Shown: one piece after another, positions 1 to 9,656 of the stretch
Position numbering within the stretch: the stretch's first letter is position 1
How the letters are laid out: the number at the start of each line of letters is the position of its first letter
DNA from: Chloroflexota bacterium
GTDB taxonomy: Bacteria; Chloroflexota; Ktedonobacteria; Ktedonobacterales; JACDGC01
Length of the DNA: 47,753 nucleotides
Direction: 5' to 3'
NCBI GenBank assembly: GCA_021778805.1
Contig: JAJYBV010000018.1
Coordinates: 1 to 47,753 of the forward strand
Notes under the pieces: model-generated
Databases searched by the model: none
What the model saw: only the letters and a program-made list of their open reading frames with translations
What the model was told of the DNA's origin: nothing
Translations under genes and position numbers: made by a program

Positions 1-211
1 CGGAGATTCCAAGCCGACCCCTAAAGTTTGCAGATAGCGGGCCAGCTGGTTAGAGCGGCGGTCGAGTTCTGCGTAGGAAAGGCAAGCGTCTGCCGTTACA
101 AGAGCAATGGCGTCGGGAGTCTGGGCTGCAACATCGGCAAACAGCGCAGGGATGGACGCATGGCGCGGGTAGGTAGTTTGGGTGGCGTTCCATTCCCGAA
201 TAATTTTCTGC
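1..211 (-). repeat. Inverted copy of the A4-domain start (partner 24661-24871)
   Basis: The 211 bases match the reverse complement of 24661-24871 with one difference that I can see (near position 126, t versus c). The match begins exactly at the C-A linker (residues QKIIREWNAT) and runs into the window edge, so the true repeat is probably longer. It sits in the A2 domain of the truncated minus-strand NRPS. Confidence 0.95.
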
Positions 212-3200
212 TCTTCTGCTTTAGTTAAAAGCGGTAATTCGGTGATTTTTTGATTTGGGTTGATTGTTATACCTTGCAACAGAATTTGCCAGTGCGATAG
301 CAGACGATCGATTGTTTGCGCTTGAAATAAATCTGTGCAATATTCTGCCCAAATATAAAGATTACTGCCGGTTTCAGTTACTGTGATTGATAAATCAAAT
401 TTTGCAGTATCATTGTCTGCTTCTATGCCGCTAACAACAACATCGCCTAAGCGCTCTGTTTCTTCGGAATCATGCTGCAGCGCAAAAAGGATTTGAAACA
501 GAGGTGTATAGCTAAGGTTGCGTTCCAAATGCAGCGCATCAACCAATTTTTCAAATGGAATATCCTGATGACTATAAGCGTCTAAACAAGTTTCACGCAC
601 TTGCTGAAGCAATCTGGAAAAAGCAGGATTGCCGTCAAGATGAGATCTGATAGCTAATGTGTTGACAAAAAAGCCGATTAAATGTTCTGTTTCACTTTGC
701 TGCCGACCGGCAACCGGCGTGCCGATTACTATATCATCTTGTCCGGTATAGCGCGCTATTAGCGTTTGAAATGACGCCAACAGCAGCATAAACAGCGTGA
801 CGCCTTCTTGTTTGCTGATTGCGCGCAATTGCCGGCTTAAATCAGAGTTTAACTTGATTGAATGATGTGCGCCGCGATAGCTCATTTGCGCAGGTCTGGC
901 AAAATCAGAGGGAAGTGAAAGCGCCGCCGGCGCGCTGGCTAATTGGCTACTCCAATAAGCTAATTGCTCATCAAGCGCAGATCCCTGAAACCATTCCCGT
1001 TGCCATAAAGCATAATCTGCATATTGAATCGGCAGTTCCGGCAGATTAGGCGATTTACCTTGAGTATAGGCTTGATAAAAACTATCCAATTCTTTATAGA
1101 GAATTGCGGCTGACCAGCCATCGGAAATAATATGATGCTGAGTAAGGGAAAGCACATGTTGTTCTGCGCTCAGCCGCAATAATACGGTACGCAGCAGCGG
1201 GCCGCGCTGCAAATCAAATGAATATTGCGCTTCTTTGGCAAGCAGCGCGTGTAAAATTTGTTGTTTCTCGGATTCATCAGCAATTGCGGAAAGATCAACA
1301 ATTGGCATTGGGCAGCTAATGGAATCGGAGATATATTGCGCCGGCTGGCCGTCAACCATGTTAAATGTTGTGCGCAGCGGCTCATGGCGTTTGATAAGCG
1401 CTTGAATGCTATATTCCAATGCCGCAATATTCAGTTTACCTTCAAGAAAAATAGCGCCTGGAATGTTATATACTGCGCCATTTTCCTCTAATTGGCGCAG
1501 AAACCATAATCGCTGTTGAGCAAATGAAAGTGGCATTGGCCCTGTATGCGGAATGGAATGAATGGGTGGTGGCCGGTTAGCGCTGAGGCGCAATGTATCT
1601 ATATATTCAGCTTGGGCTGCAATAGTTGGAGTGTCATAAATAGCGCGTACAGGTATCTCAACCTGAAACATGTCGCGAATACGCGCAACAACTTGAGTGG
1701 CCTGTAAAGAGTGTCCGCCCATCCGGAAAAAGTCATCAGTGCGGGAAATTTGCTCACATCGCAGAACAGTTTCCCAAATAGCTGCGAGCTGTTTTTCAGT
1801 ATTCGTTTTAAGTTCAACATGTTCATGTGAATGAACCGATTGCACAGTAAGCATGCTAAGAAGAGCTTTTCGGTCAATTTTACCGCCGGGTGTGCGCGGC
1901 AATATTTGCAACGTAATCATCGCAGCGGGAACCATATAGGAAGGAAGGTGAACTTCCAAATATCTTTGTAATCGTTTAGTGATCGCAGAAGTTTTTCGCG
2001 CTGTAACAATAAACGCGGCTAGTTTAGTGATTTTTTGCGCAGCGTCGGCGCTCGATTGTTCTTCTGCTGCCAGCACAACAACTTCGCGCACACCGGGATA
2101 ACTGCGAATTGCGGTTTCAATTTCGCCAAGTTCTATACGGAATCCACGGATTTTTACTTGTGAATCGGCTCGGCCTAAAAACTCCAGTAAACCGTTTGGT
2201 AATGTGCGGGCTAAGTCTCCGGTGCGGTACATGCGCGCTCCGGGTTCATCGTGCTCAAAAGGATCGGGAAGAAAGCGTTCGGCTGTTAAATCTGACCGGC
2301 CAAAATAACCACGCGCTAATCCTGGGCCGCCAAGGTATAATTCTCCCGGAACATATGTTGGCGCCGGTCGCAAACTGCTATCCAGCACATATTGACGAGT
2401 ATTATCCAGCGGCCGCCCGATGGGAATAGAGGTATACTGACGCCAATCTTGATTGCCCCTCGGCCCATATGTCATGGCAATGAGTGTTGTTTCCGTTAAG
2501 CCATATACATTGCACCAAGCGGATTGATTTTCCGGGAGCCGCTCCCAAACGTCAAGCATTGCCGGGGATGAACTTTCACTGCCCAGCACAACCAAACGCA
2601 GCCAGGAAGGGGTAGCGGCGTGTGAGTATGAAAGCTCCGCAACCCATTCGTGCCAATAAGACGGCGGAAGATCCAGCACAGTGAGGTATTGTTCTTGCAT
2701 GATTCGTGAAATATTTGCCAGTGATGGAACGCCCTCTTCCGGCAGGAAAACAAGGGTAGCGCCGCTTACCCAAGTTGGAAAAATCTCTTCCAGCGAAACA
2801 TCAAAACTGAAAGAAACAAATTGGAGTAACCGATCTTTAGCGCTAAGCTCGTACCGTGCGGCCACCGATAATATGCGGTCTGCCAAAGCGCGGTGCGGCA
2901 CAACAACACCTTTTGGCGCGCCTGTTGAACCTGATGTATGGATTATATAAGCAGTTTGTTCGGGCAAGGGAGTATATTCCAAAGAAGTATCAGGAATCTG
3001 CGCTAATGCAGATTGTGCCTCATCAATACAAATTATTTTTGCCGGCATTGATTGAAAAATATGGCGCAGCTGTGTTTGGGTAAGTATCAACGCAGTTTGG
3101 GTATGATTTAGCATATAAGCAATGCGGTCAGCGGGACTTGAAGGATCGATGGGCATATACGCCGCGCCGGATTTTAAAATTCCCAGCAGCGCAACAGCTA

Positions 3201-4839
3201 CATCTGGGGAGCGTTCCATGCAAAATCCCACGCGGTCTTCCGGCTGAATGTGTAAACGCAGTAGATAACGGGCTAATTGATTCGCGCGCCTATCCAATTC
3301 GGCAAAAGAAATATTTTCATCGCGCCATACCAATGCGATAGCATCGGGAGTTTGCTGCGCCTGCCGTTCGAATAATTGAGGCACATTGCCCAAATAAGGT
3401 GTTTTTGATTTAGGCGCTTGCCACATTTGCAGCAGCAGTTGTTCTTCATCGTGTGGTATTAAAGGAATGGCGCTTACTGTGGAGTTGGAATTTTCAGAAA
3501 CAAATTCAAGCAAAGTTTGTAACCGGCTGGCAAATTGCTCAATCATTTCCGAGGAAAAAAGATCGGTATTATATAAAATATCACCGGTAATTGCTCCGGG
3601 ATTATCCCAAATGCCCATTTCAAGATCAAGTTTATTCATTAAAGGACCGGTTTTTAATGAAATTGATGTAATGCCTTGAAGCTCAATTGAAGAAATTGGC
3701 GCATTTTGCAAAACAAATAAAGTTTGAAAAAATGGATGCATTCCCGAACTTCTATCAGGATTTAATGTTTCAACAATCTGTTCAAATGGTATATCTTGGT
3801 GTTCATAGGCTTCTAAACAAACAGCGCGAACTCGCTGCATTGCCTGCCGGAAAGTAGGGTCCCCGGATAAATCTGTTCGAAGCGCCAACGTATTAATGAA
3901 CAGTCCGATTAATGGCTCTAGTTCTGTGCGTTCTCTGCCGGCAATTGGTGAACCGACAATAATATCTGTTTGTCCGCTGTAGCGCATCAGCAGAACTTGA
4001 AATGCTGTTAAAAGCGTCATAAACAAGGTACAATTTTCTTGCTGCGCCAACGTTCGCACTTTTTGCGCAATTTCAGCGGAGATATTCAATGTGTAAGCGC
4101 CATGTTCTGATTTTTTTTGAATATGGCTGCGGTCGGTTAAAAATGCCATGGTTTGCTGCGCGTCATCTAATTGCCGCCGCCAATAATCCAAATGTTTAAG
4201 CCAAGCTTGGCTTTGTGACTGCTCATGCTGCCATTCAGCGTAGTCGATATATTGAATATCTAATTCTGCAAGCTGCGCCTGATGACCTGAGATATCAGCG
4301 TTATACAGCGTACAAAGTTCGTCCCAAAAAATATTAAGAGACCATTGATCGGCAATAATATGGTGCAGTGAAATCTTAAAGACATGTTCTTCCGGAGTTA
4401 TTTGCAGCAAAAATCCCCTAATAAGCGGCCCGGCGCTTAAATCAAAAGGTAAATGCGTTTCATCATTAATAAATTGCCGTGTTAGTGTATTGCGTTCGTC
4501 TTCCTCTAAATCTGTAAGATCGATAACAGGCATGTTTATTTCCAACTGTTTAGCTAAACGCAGTCTAGGTTTTCCGCCTGCATTCACAAAACAAACACGC
4601 AACGCTTCATGGCGCTGAATAATTGTATTGATACTTTTTATAAGCGCTGTAATGTTTAAATTTCCCAATAATCTAAGAGAAATTTTAATGATATATGATG
4701 TATCATCTGGATTTAATTGGTCGATAAACCACAAGCGTTCTTGAGCAAAGGAAGTAAAAAATATATTTTCCTCCTCGGCAATCGCTGTATCTGCCGCTGT
4801 GGCGTGATAGGTTTGATTATAAGAATCTTGTGATGTCAT
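1..4839 (-). CDS. NRPS, C-A-PCP-C-A..., 3' end outside the window
   Basis: Multimodular peptide synthetase, 1613 residues visible, with no stop before the window edge. I translated it from the start ATG at 4839, which has an AAGAGGAA ribosome site upstream. Order: C1 (about residues 25-450), A1 (480-1000), PCP1 with GGHSL at Ser1044, C2 (1105-1530), then the first 70 residues of A2. C2 has the canonical HHIISDG (His1235/1236). C1 reads HHIIADQ (His159/160), so Gly of the HHxxxDG motif is Gln. A1 has HTSGSTGAPKG, YGLTETT and a PGGKIDRKAL A10 motif; its pocket reads D-V-E-D-V-G-V-L-I-K, which I cannot assign. A2 begins with the same sequence as the Val-type A4 of the plus-strand NRPS. The gene lies 27 bases after the GNAT gene and is probably the last visible gene of the 12074-1 operon. 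NRPS identity is certain; substrates are inferred. Confidence 0.95.
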   Translation of the reverse strand, partial: MTSQDSYNQTYHATAADTAIAEEENIFFTSFAQERLWFIDQLNPDDTSYIIKISLRLLGNLNITALIKSINTIIQRHEALRVCFVNAGGKPRLRLAKQLEINMPVIDLTDLEEDERNTLTRQFINDETHLPFDLSAGPLIRGFLLQITPEEHVFKISLHHIIADQWSLNIFWDELCTLYNADISGHQAQLAELDIQYIDYAEWQHEQSQSQAWLKHLDYWRRQLDDAQQTMAFLTDRSHIQKKSEHGAYTLNISAEIAQKVRTLAQQENCTLFMTLLTAFQVLLMRYSGQTDIIVGSPIAGRERTELEPLIGLFINTLALRTDLSGDPTFRQAMQRVRAVCLEAYEHQDIPFEQIVETLNPDRSSGMHPFFQTLFVLQNAPISSIELQGITSISLKTGPLMNKLDLEMGIWDNPGAITGDILYNTDLFSSEMIEQFASRLQTLLEFVSENSNSTVSAIPLIPHDEEQLLLQMWQAPKSKTPYLGNVPQLFERQAQQTPDAIALVWRDENISFAELDRRANQLARYLLRLHIQPEDRVGFCMERSPDVAVALLGILKSGAAYMPIDPSSPADRIAYMLNHTQTALILTQTQLRHIFQSMPAKIICIDEAQSALAQIPDTSLEYTPLPEQTAYIIHTSGSTGAPKGVVVPHRALADRILSVAARYELSAKDRLLQFVSFSFDVSLEEIFPTWVSGATLVFLPEEGVPSLANISRIMQEQYLTVLDLPPSYWHEWVAELSYSHAATPSWLRLVVLGSESSSPAMLDVWERLPENQSAWCNVYGLTETTLIAMTYGPRGNQDWRQYTSIPIGRPLDNTRQYVLDSSLRPAPTYVPGELYLGGPGLARGYFGRSDLTAERFLPDPFEHDEPGARMYRTGDLARTLPNGLLEFLGRADSQVKIRGFRIELGEIETAIRSYPGVREVVVLAAEEQSSADAAQKITKLAAFIVTARKTSAITKRLQRYLEVHLPSYMVPAAMITLQILPRTPGGKIDRKALLSMLTVQSVHSHEHVELKTNTEKQLAAIWETVLRCEQISRTDDFFRMGGHSLQATQVVARIRDMFQVEIPVRAIYDTPTIAAQAEYIDTLRLSANRPPPIHSIPHTGPMPLSFAQQRLWFLRQLEENGAVYNIPGAIFLEGKLNIAALEYSIQALIKRHEPLRTTFNMVDGQPAQYISDSISCPMPIVDLSAIADESEKQQILHALLAKEAQYSFDLQRGPLLRTVLLRLSAEQHVLSLTQHHIISDGWSAAILYKELDSFYQAYTQGKSPNLPELPIQYADYALWQREWFQGSALDEQLAYWSSQLASAPAALSLPSDFARPAQMSYRGAHHSIKLNSDLSRQLRAISKQEGVTLFMLLLASFQTLIARYTGQDDIVIGTPVAGRQQSETEHLIGFFVNTLAIRSHLDGNPAFSRLLQQVRETCLDAYSHQDIPFEKLVDALHLERNLSYTPLFQILFALQHDSEETERLGDVVVSGIEADNDTAKFDLSITVTETGSNLYIWAEYCTDLFQAQTIDRLLSHWQILLQGITINPNQKITELPLLTKAEEQKIIREWNATQTTYPRHASIPALFADVAAQTPDAIALVTADACLSYAELDRRSNQLARYLQTLGVGLESP

Positions 4840-4866
4840 AAATTTGCTGTTTCCTCTTGTATTGGG

Positions 4867-5607
4867 TTAAAAACTATAACGCATCCAAACATTTGGCTCT
4901 TCATATAACCCCGTGTTTTGCTCACAATCTATTTTAATTGGCGCTAATGCGCCGGGAACTTGATAAAAGCCACTGGTTGGAAATTGCATATTTGTCCATT
5001 CTTCCCATTGCAAGGCTGTTCCGGGAATAACCATAGATCGCGGCGCAATAGAAATTATTTCGGCGCCTGCGCGTGAATGAATGCGAATCCATGGGTCGAA
5101 TGGCGCACCGTCATCTTGCTGCCATTGTAAATATTCTTGAATAGGCGTTTCCGGAAATTCACTTTTGCGGGAAGGACGGACCGGCAAAATAAGTGAAGAG
5201 AAACCATCGGTAATAGCTAACTCTTTCATCATGTTAACCATGTATTCGCTTAATCCTTTGCCCTGTATTTGCGGGGCCAATATTATTGATAGGCCGCAAA
5301 GCGCATTGACCAGTTTCCCTTCTTCGTAATCTCGAAAACCTTGTTCCAGCGCGGTATCCCATCCATCGGGTAAGCCAGCTGCAGAGCCATCCCATAATAG
5401 TGGAATAGCGTGTCCGGATGCAATGAGGGTTTCATCTTCATCGCATAACAGAAATTGATATTCCGCGAAAGTTGCAAATAACTCACCCCAATAACGTTTA
5501 GCTGCCGGATCTTCCTGAAAAAATCTGGGCCAACCCAACTCATGTAAATGCGGAATCTGCGATTCCAGCTTGGGGCGTTCAGCCAGTGTTACAATCTGTT
5601 TGAACAT
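4867..5607 (-). CDS. GNAT-like acyltransferase within the NRPS operon
   Basis: Predicted 246-residue cytoplasmic transferase. The segment APQIQGKGLSEYM (about residues 110-122) fits motif A (R/Q-x-x-G-x-G/A) that binds acyl-CoA in GNAT enzymes. The C-terminal half has the family's repeated aromatic and proline-rich motifs: APFDPWIRIHSRAG, ending in EEPNVWMRYSF. I recall similar proteins of about 245 residues in actinobacterial and cyanobacterial genomes, but not a proven substrate. It lies between the glycine-type NRPS (117 bases upstream) and the next NRPS (27 bases downstream) on the same strand. It may acylate the peptide, a precursor, or the product for self-protection. The ATG at 5607 has only a distant AAAGGA. 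Family call fairly firm, role open. Confidence 0.75.
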   Translation of the reverse strand: MFKQIVTLAERPKLESQIPHLHELGWPRFFQEDPAAKRYWGELFATFAEYQFLLCDEDETLIASGHAIPLLWDGSAAGLPDGWDTALEQGFRDYEEGKLVNALCGLSIILAPQIQGKGLSEYMVNMMKELAITDGFSSLILPVRPSRKSEFPETPIQEYLQWQQDDGAPFDPWIRIHSRAGAEIISIAPRSMVIPGTALQWEEWTNMQFPTSGFYQVPGALAPIKIDCEQNTGLYEEPNVWMRYSF

Positions 5608-5646
5608 GGTTTAGCGCAGTACATCCTTTCGCGAATTAAGATAAAT

Positions 5647-5690
5647 TTTGCTGCCCAAAAGCTCTACCCGTGCTTGCTTTTGGCAGCAAA
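5647..5690 (-). other. Intercistronic hairpin between two NRPS-operon genes
   Basis: The left arm 5647-5662 and right arm 5676-5690 pair over 15 bases with a single bulged C and a 13-base loop. It lies in the 117-base gap between the one-module NRPS and the GNAT gene. On the minus strand it is followed by ATTTATCTT rather than a pure U-run. It could be a partial terminator/attenuator or an RNA-processing and stability element that sets unequal expression in the operon. Confidence 0.7.
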
Positions 5691-5724
5691 GCAGGTTAGG
5701 AAACCAGTGTTTTATAAGTAAAAT

Positions 5725-8700
5725 TTAGATCGAACGGCGGGCGCTTCGCGTAATAGGCGCGATTTTTGCTTCTGCAGGCTGTTCTTTGATTGCAACAACC
5801 GCTGCCGCAAACGTTGCGACTGTTGGCGCTTCAAACAGCGTTCGCAGCGGAACCTCAACGCGCAGCACATCGCGCACGCGAGAGATCATCTGTGTAGCCA
5901 GCAACGAATGACCTCCTAACTCAAAAAAGTTATCTTCTGCTCCTACTTGCGAAATACCCAGCAGTTCTGCCCAAATTTCTGCCAGCGCAATTTCCTCAGG
6001 TGTGCGCGGCGCGATGTAGGAACGTTCTAATGAGAATGCTCCTTCCGGCGCAGGCAGAGCCTTTCTATCTACTTTGCCGTTAGGTGTCAGCGGAAAATTT
6101 TCCAGTGTAACAAAAGCGGCAGGAATCATATATCCTGGCAACTGGGTTTGCAGGAAAGCGCGAAGATTGGCTGCAGAAACTTCTGCGCCGTTTGTGGCGA
6201 TATACGCCGTGATACGCTGATCCCCTAGAGTATCTTCGCGCACGATGACAACTGCTTGCTTTACTTCGGGCAATTTTTCCAGAGTAGCCTCAATTTCGCC
6301 TAATTCGATTCGGAAACCGCGCACTTTTACCTGCGTATCCAGTCTCCCGAGGTACTCAATAGAGCCATCGCGCCGAAAGCGCGCTGCGTCTCCTGTGCGA
6401 TATATTCTTGCGTTTGGCGCTGTTGAAAATGGATTGGAAATAAAGCGTTCACTGGTTAGATCAGGGCGGTTTCGGTATCCGCGCGCTAAACCCAATCCGC
6501 CAATGTAAATTTCTCCGGTGGCTCCGATCGGCGCAAGTTGCAAATTGCTGTCTAGGATATAGATTTGTGTATTGTCGATTGGTTTACCGATAGCAATAGT
6601 GCTTTCAGTCGAGGTAACCCGATGGATTGCAGACCAGATAGTTGTTTCTGTTGGGCCATACATATTCCAAAGTTCACCGCAGCGTTGCAACAAGGAGTGC
6701 GCTAAATCTTGCGGCAGCGCTTCTCCGCCGCACAAGATTTTTAAGCGTGGGTTTCCTTGCCATCCGGAGTCAATCAGGCTGCGCCAAGTTGCCGGCGTTG
6801 CCTGCATGAATGTGACACCGGATGAGGAAATGCACTCTGACAATTGCCGCGCGTCCAAAGCGGTTTCGCGGCTGACTAATACCATGCGTAATCCTAAAGT
6901 TAACGGCAGGTAAATTTCCAGTCCGGCAATATCGAATGAAATACTTGTCAGCGCTAATCCGGTGTCTTCTTCAGTCATTCCAGGTTCTTTGCGCATAGAC
7001 GCCAGAAAATTTACCAATGCCCCATGTGAAATTTGGACACCTTTGGGAACGCCTGTAGAACCGGAAGTGTAGATGATATACGCTAAGCTGCTTAATGCGC
7101 TTTGATTTTCCAGCGGTGCAACATCTTCCAGGGCGATTTTTTCCCAATCGGTGTTTACATCAATACGCGCTCCGGTAAAAGAGGGAATACTTGAATTAGT
7201 AGTTGTGTCGGTAACTAAAACCTGAAGTTTGGCGTCTTCCGCCATAAATTGCAGCCGCTCTGCGGGATAATCTGGATCCAACGGCACATACGCGCCGCCG
7301 GCCTTTAAAATACCCAGCATGGCAACTATCATATCAATAGATCGATTGACGCACAGCCCCACCGGCAGATCTGCCGCAACACCAAAGCGCTGCAAATAGC
7401 GGGCAAATTGATTTGCTCGCTGCTCTAAATTTTTATAAGTCAGTGTTATTCCGCTGAATTCCAGCGCAATTGCTGCGGGATTTTTTTGTGCTTGTGCGGC
7501 GATGATCTGGTGCACGCAAGTTTGTGGCGCTGCAACAGAAGTGTTATTCCAATCAACCAATAATTTTTGCTGTTCTTCTTCGCTTAACATCGGCAGAGCG
7601 CTTATATTTTGTTCGGGATTAGCAACAATTCCTTGCAATAATGTAATAAAATTCTGTTTCATGCGAAGAATAGTTTCAGTATCGAATAAATCGGTGTTGT
7701 AGCTAAGAAAGCACTTAAGAACGGAATCTTCTTTCCAGCAGGAAAGTGAAAAATCAAATTTTTCGTGAGAGCTTTCGCTTTTAATATCACTAAGTTTCAG
7801 CGAACCCATTTCAATTTCTTGATCTGGTGTATTTTGGTAGGTAAACATTACTTGAAACAATGGGTTATAACTTAAACTTCTTTCCGGTTGAAGTTCTTCC
7901 ACTAGCTTTTCAAAAGGGACATTTTGGTGAGCAAAAGCATTTAAAGAAGTTTCACGTACACGTTTTAATGCTTCTATATATGTTGGATTACCGGAAATAT
8001 TTGCGCGCATAACAATAGTGTTGGCAAAAAAACCAAGAATTTGTTCAAGTTCTATTCTAGTTCGCCCTGCAATTGGTGAACCAATAACAAAATCTTTTTG
8101 TCCGCAGTATCGGCTGAGGAATATTTCAAAAGCGGTCAGCATTGTCATATACATGGTCGCTTGTTGTTTGCGAGTAAGTGTTTCCAATTCCTCGGTTAAT
8201 TCGCGCGAAAGATTAAGCTCGATACTCGTTCCACGAAACGTTTGCGCTGCAGGTCTTGGATGATCCAGTGGTAATTCGATTAATTTTGGCGCGCCAGCAA
8301 GGCTCTGTTTCCAAAACGCCATTTCTTGCGCCAGCGCATCACCTTGCAGCCATTCTTTTTGCCAAGCAGCAAAATCGGCGTATTGAATGCTTAATTCTGG
8401 GAGGTTAGCTTGCTGATGTTCAATTGTTGCTGTATAGATCTGATTGAGTTCTTTAAAAAATAGCCCGGCAGACCACCCATCGAAAATGATGTGATGAAAC
8501 GCAAAAAACAAACCGAAATCATCTGCGTCAAGTTGAATAATCCGCACTCGCGTTAGAGGTCCCTTTGATATATCAAAAGGCATATTTATCTCTTCTTCCA
8601 GCAACTGTGATAAAACAGCGTCGCGGTTTTGCGGTAGTGTTCCGGTTCGAACTTCAATATTCAGGGGTATTTGTAATTTTTCATAGATCATTTGAATTGG

Positions 8701-8961
8701 GTGGCCACTTTCGGAGCCAAAAATGGTGCGCAATGTTTCATGACGCGAAATAAGCGTATTAATGCTGTTTTGCAACGCACCAATGGATAATTTTCCTGTT
8801 GCGCGCATAGCAATTGTAATATTATATAGGGAACTATTTGGCTCAAATTGATCAAGAAACCACAAACGCTCCTGGGCAAAGGAGGTTGGAGCAACGTATG
8901 TTTCACCGCTGATCTCTAATGGCTGCAATTCAACAAATTCTACTGATTCAAAAGCTGTCAT
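5725..8961 (-). CDS. One-module NRPS (C-A-PCP), predicted glycine-specific
   Basis: 1078-residue condensation-adenylation-carrier enzyme. The C domain (about 22-450) has HHIIFDG at 156-162. The A domain (about 480-985) shows YTSGSTGVPKG, YGPTETT, a GRLDTQVKVRGFRIELGE segment and LTPNGKVDRKAL. The carrier serine is Ser1019 in LGGHSLLAT. By alignment to GrsA the pocket reads D-I-L-Q-L-G-M-I-W-K, one residue from the glycine code D-I-L-Q-L-G-L-I-W. No TE or E domain. Its ATG overlaps the stop of the B3/B4 gene (ATGA, 8958-8961), so translation is probably coupled, and AAAGGATC lies just upstream. An N-terminal C domain means it receives an acyl or peptidyl group from another carrier, possibly the plus-strand NRPS. 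The C-terminal tail after the PCP is about 30 residues and could be a docking segment. Confidence 0.96.
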   Translation of the reverse strand: MTAFESVEFVELQPLEISGETYVAPTSFAQERLWFLDQFEPNSSLYNITIAMRATGKLSIGALQNSINTLISRHETLRTIFGSESGHPIQMIYEKLQIPLNIEVRTGTLPQNRDAVLSQLLEEEINMPFDISKGPLTRVRIIQLDADDFGLFFAFHHIIFDGWSAGLFFKELNQIYTATIEHQQANLPELSIQYADFAAWQKEWLQGDALAQEMAFWKQSLAGAPKLIELPLDHPRPAAQTFRGTSIELNLSRELTEELETLTRKQQATMYMTMLTAFEIFLSRYCGQKDFVIGSPIAGRTRIELEQILGFFANTIVMRANISGNPTYIEALKRVRETSLNAFAHQNVPFEKLVEELQPERSLSYNPLFQVMFTYQNTPDQEIEMGSLKLSDIKSESSHEKFDFSLSCWKEDSVLKCFLSYNTDLFDTETILRMKQNFITLLQGIVANPEQNISALPMLSEEEQQKLLVDWNNTSVAAPQTCVHQIIAAQAQKNPAAIALEFSGITLTYKNLEQRANQFARYLQRFGVAADLPVGLCVNRSIDMIVAMLGILKAGGAYVPLDPDYPAERLQFMAEDAKLQVLVTDTTTNSSIPSFTGARIDVNTDWEKIALEDVAPLENQSALSSLAYIIYTSGSTGVPKGVQISHGALVNFLASMRKEPGMTEEDTGLALTSISFDIAGLEIYLPLTLGLRMVLVSRETALDARQLSECISSSGVTFMQATPATWRSLIDSGWQGNPRLKILCGGEALPQDLAHSLLQRCGELWNMYGPTETTIWSAIHRVTSTESTIAIGKPIDNTQIYILDSNLQLAPIGATGEIYIGGLGLARGYRNRPDLTSERFISNPFSTAPNARIYRTGDAARFRRDGSIEYLGRLDTQVKVRGFRIELGEIEATLEKLPEVKQAVVIVREDTLGDQRITAYIATNGAEVSAANLRAFLQTQLPGYMIPAAFVTLENFPLTPNGKVDRKALPAPEGAFSLERSYIAPRTPEEIALAEIWAELLGISQVGAEDNFFELGGHSLLATQMISRVRDVLRVEVPLRTLFEAPTVATFAAAVVAIKEQPAEAKIAPITRSARRSI

Positions 8962-9656
8962 TGCATAAGATCCTTTCCGCTCAACAATTGTGCGCTGATA
9001 GTTCCACCGCAGAAGCGACCAAGTCGGTCGGCAAGTTCATTGGTAAGTTTCATCAAATGATCTGTGGGAATATCAAGAGATGGCGCTTCACAAAAAAGCG
9101 CAATGGATTGAGAATCCTGGGTAATTTTAGCGGCGTCGCAGTCGCGGTAGTTCCAGCGGCGGGTAAGAATTTTTTCCGAATCAGCATAAATTACTTCACC
9201 GGCGTAGGTTTTTTCTTCGGTTGTAGATCCGATGGCAAAGAAAGGTTCATTGCCGGGTGAAAAGCGCAGAGTGATATCCCCGTTAACATGATCTAAATCA
9301 TAACCGCCGATTGGCAAATAATATTCCATTTCAATAGCTAGATAGATATCGACCACTGCAGAAATGGGAGCGATAGAATCTCCCCGCAAAATTCTGCGGA
9401 GCAGTGCTTCAGCAGTTGGCCGGTAATCACTGGGTTTAGATCCAAAACTTTTATAAATGTTGCGCCATGCGGCAATATAAGGATGTTTCGGCAGCGTTTC
9501 AGGAGTTAAACACTGCCTTAAGGATTCTGCAGCGGACTGTGTAAGCTGAGCAATTTCAGGTTGTGAATGCATGTTGTTTATCCCTTGTCCAGTAATCACG
9601 CCGATTCGCAGGTGGGGATATTTTGTGAATAAATCTTGAGATACAGCGAGTTTCAC
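8958..9656 (-). CDS. B3/B4 (PheT editing-like) tRNA-associated domain protein
   Basis: A 232-residue protein of the stand-alone B3/B4 family, whose fold in the phenylalanyl-tRNA synthetase beta subunit hydrolyses mischarged Tyr-tRNA. Visible family features: RIGVITGQGINN near the N-terminus, APISAVVDIYLAIEMEY, LPIGGYDLDHVNGDITLRF, GEVIYADSEKILTRRWNYRD, then an acidic helical C-terminus. I chose GTG at 9656 because AAAGGG lies 8 bases upstream and family members begin close to this point; a longer frame to 9710 also starts with a non-conserved stretch. Its stop overlaps the start of the glycine NRPS (ATGA), which ties it to the peptide pathway. In this context it may deacylate or bind an aminoacyl-tRNA, in line with the LanB-type protein at 29842. 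Domain call firm, role inferred. Confidence 0.82.
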   Translation of the reverse strand: MKLAVSQDLFTKYPHLRIGVITGQGINNMHSQPEIAQLTQSAAESLRQCLTPETLPKHPYIAAWRNIYKSFGSKPSDYRPTAEALLRRILRGDSIAPISAVVDIYLAIEMEYYLPIGGYDLDHVNGDITLRFSPGNEPFFAIGSTTEEKTYAGEVIYADSEKILTRRWNYRDCDAAKITQDSQSIALFCEAPSLDIPTDHLMKLTNELADRLGRFCGGTISAQLLSGKDLMQ

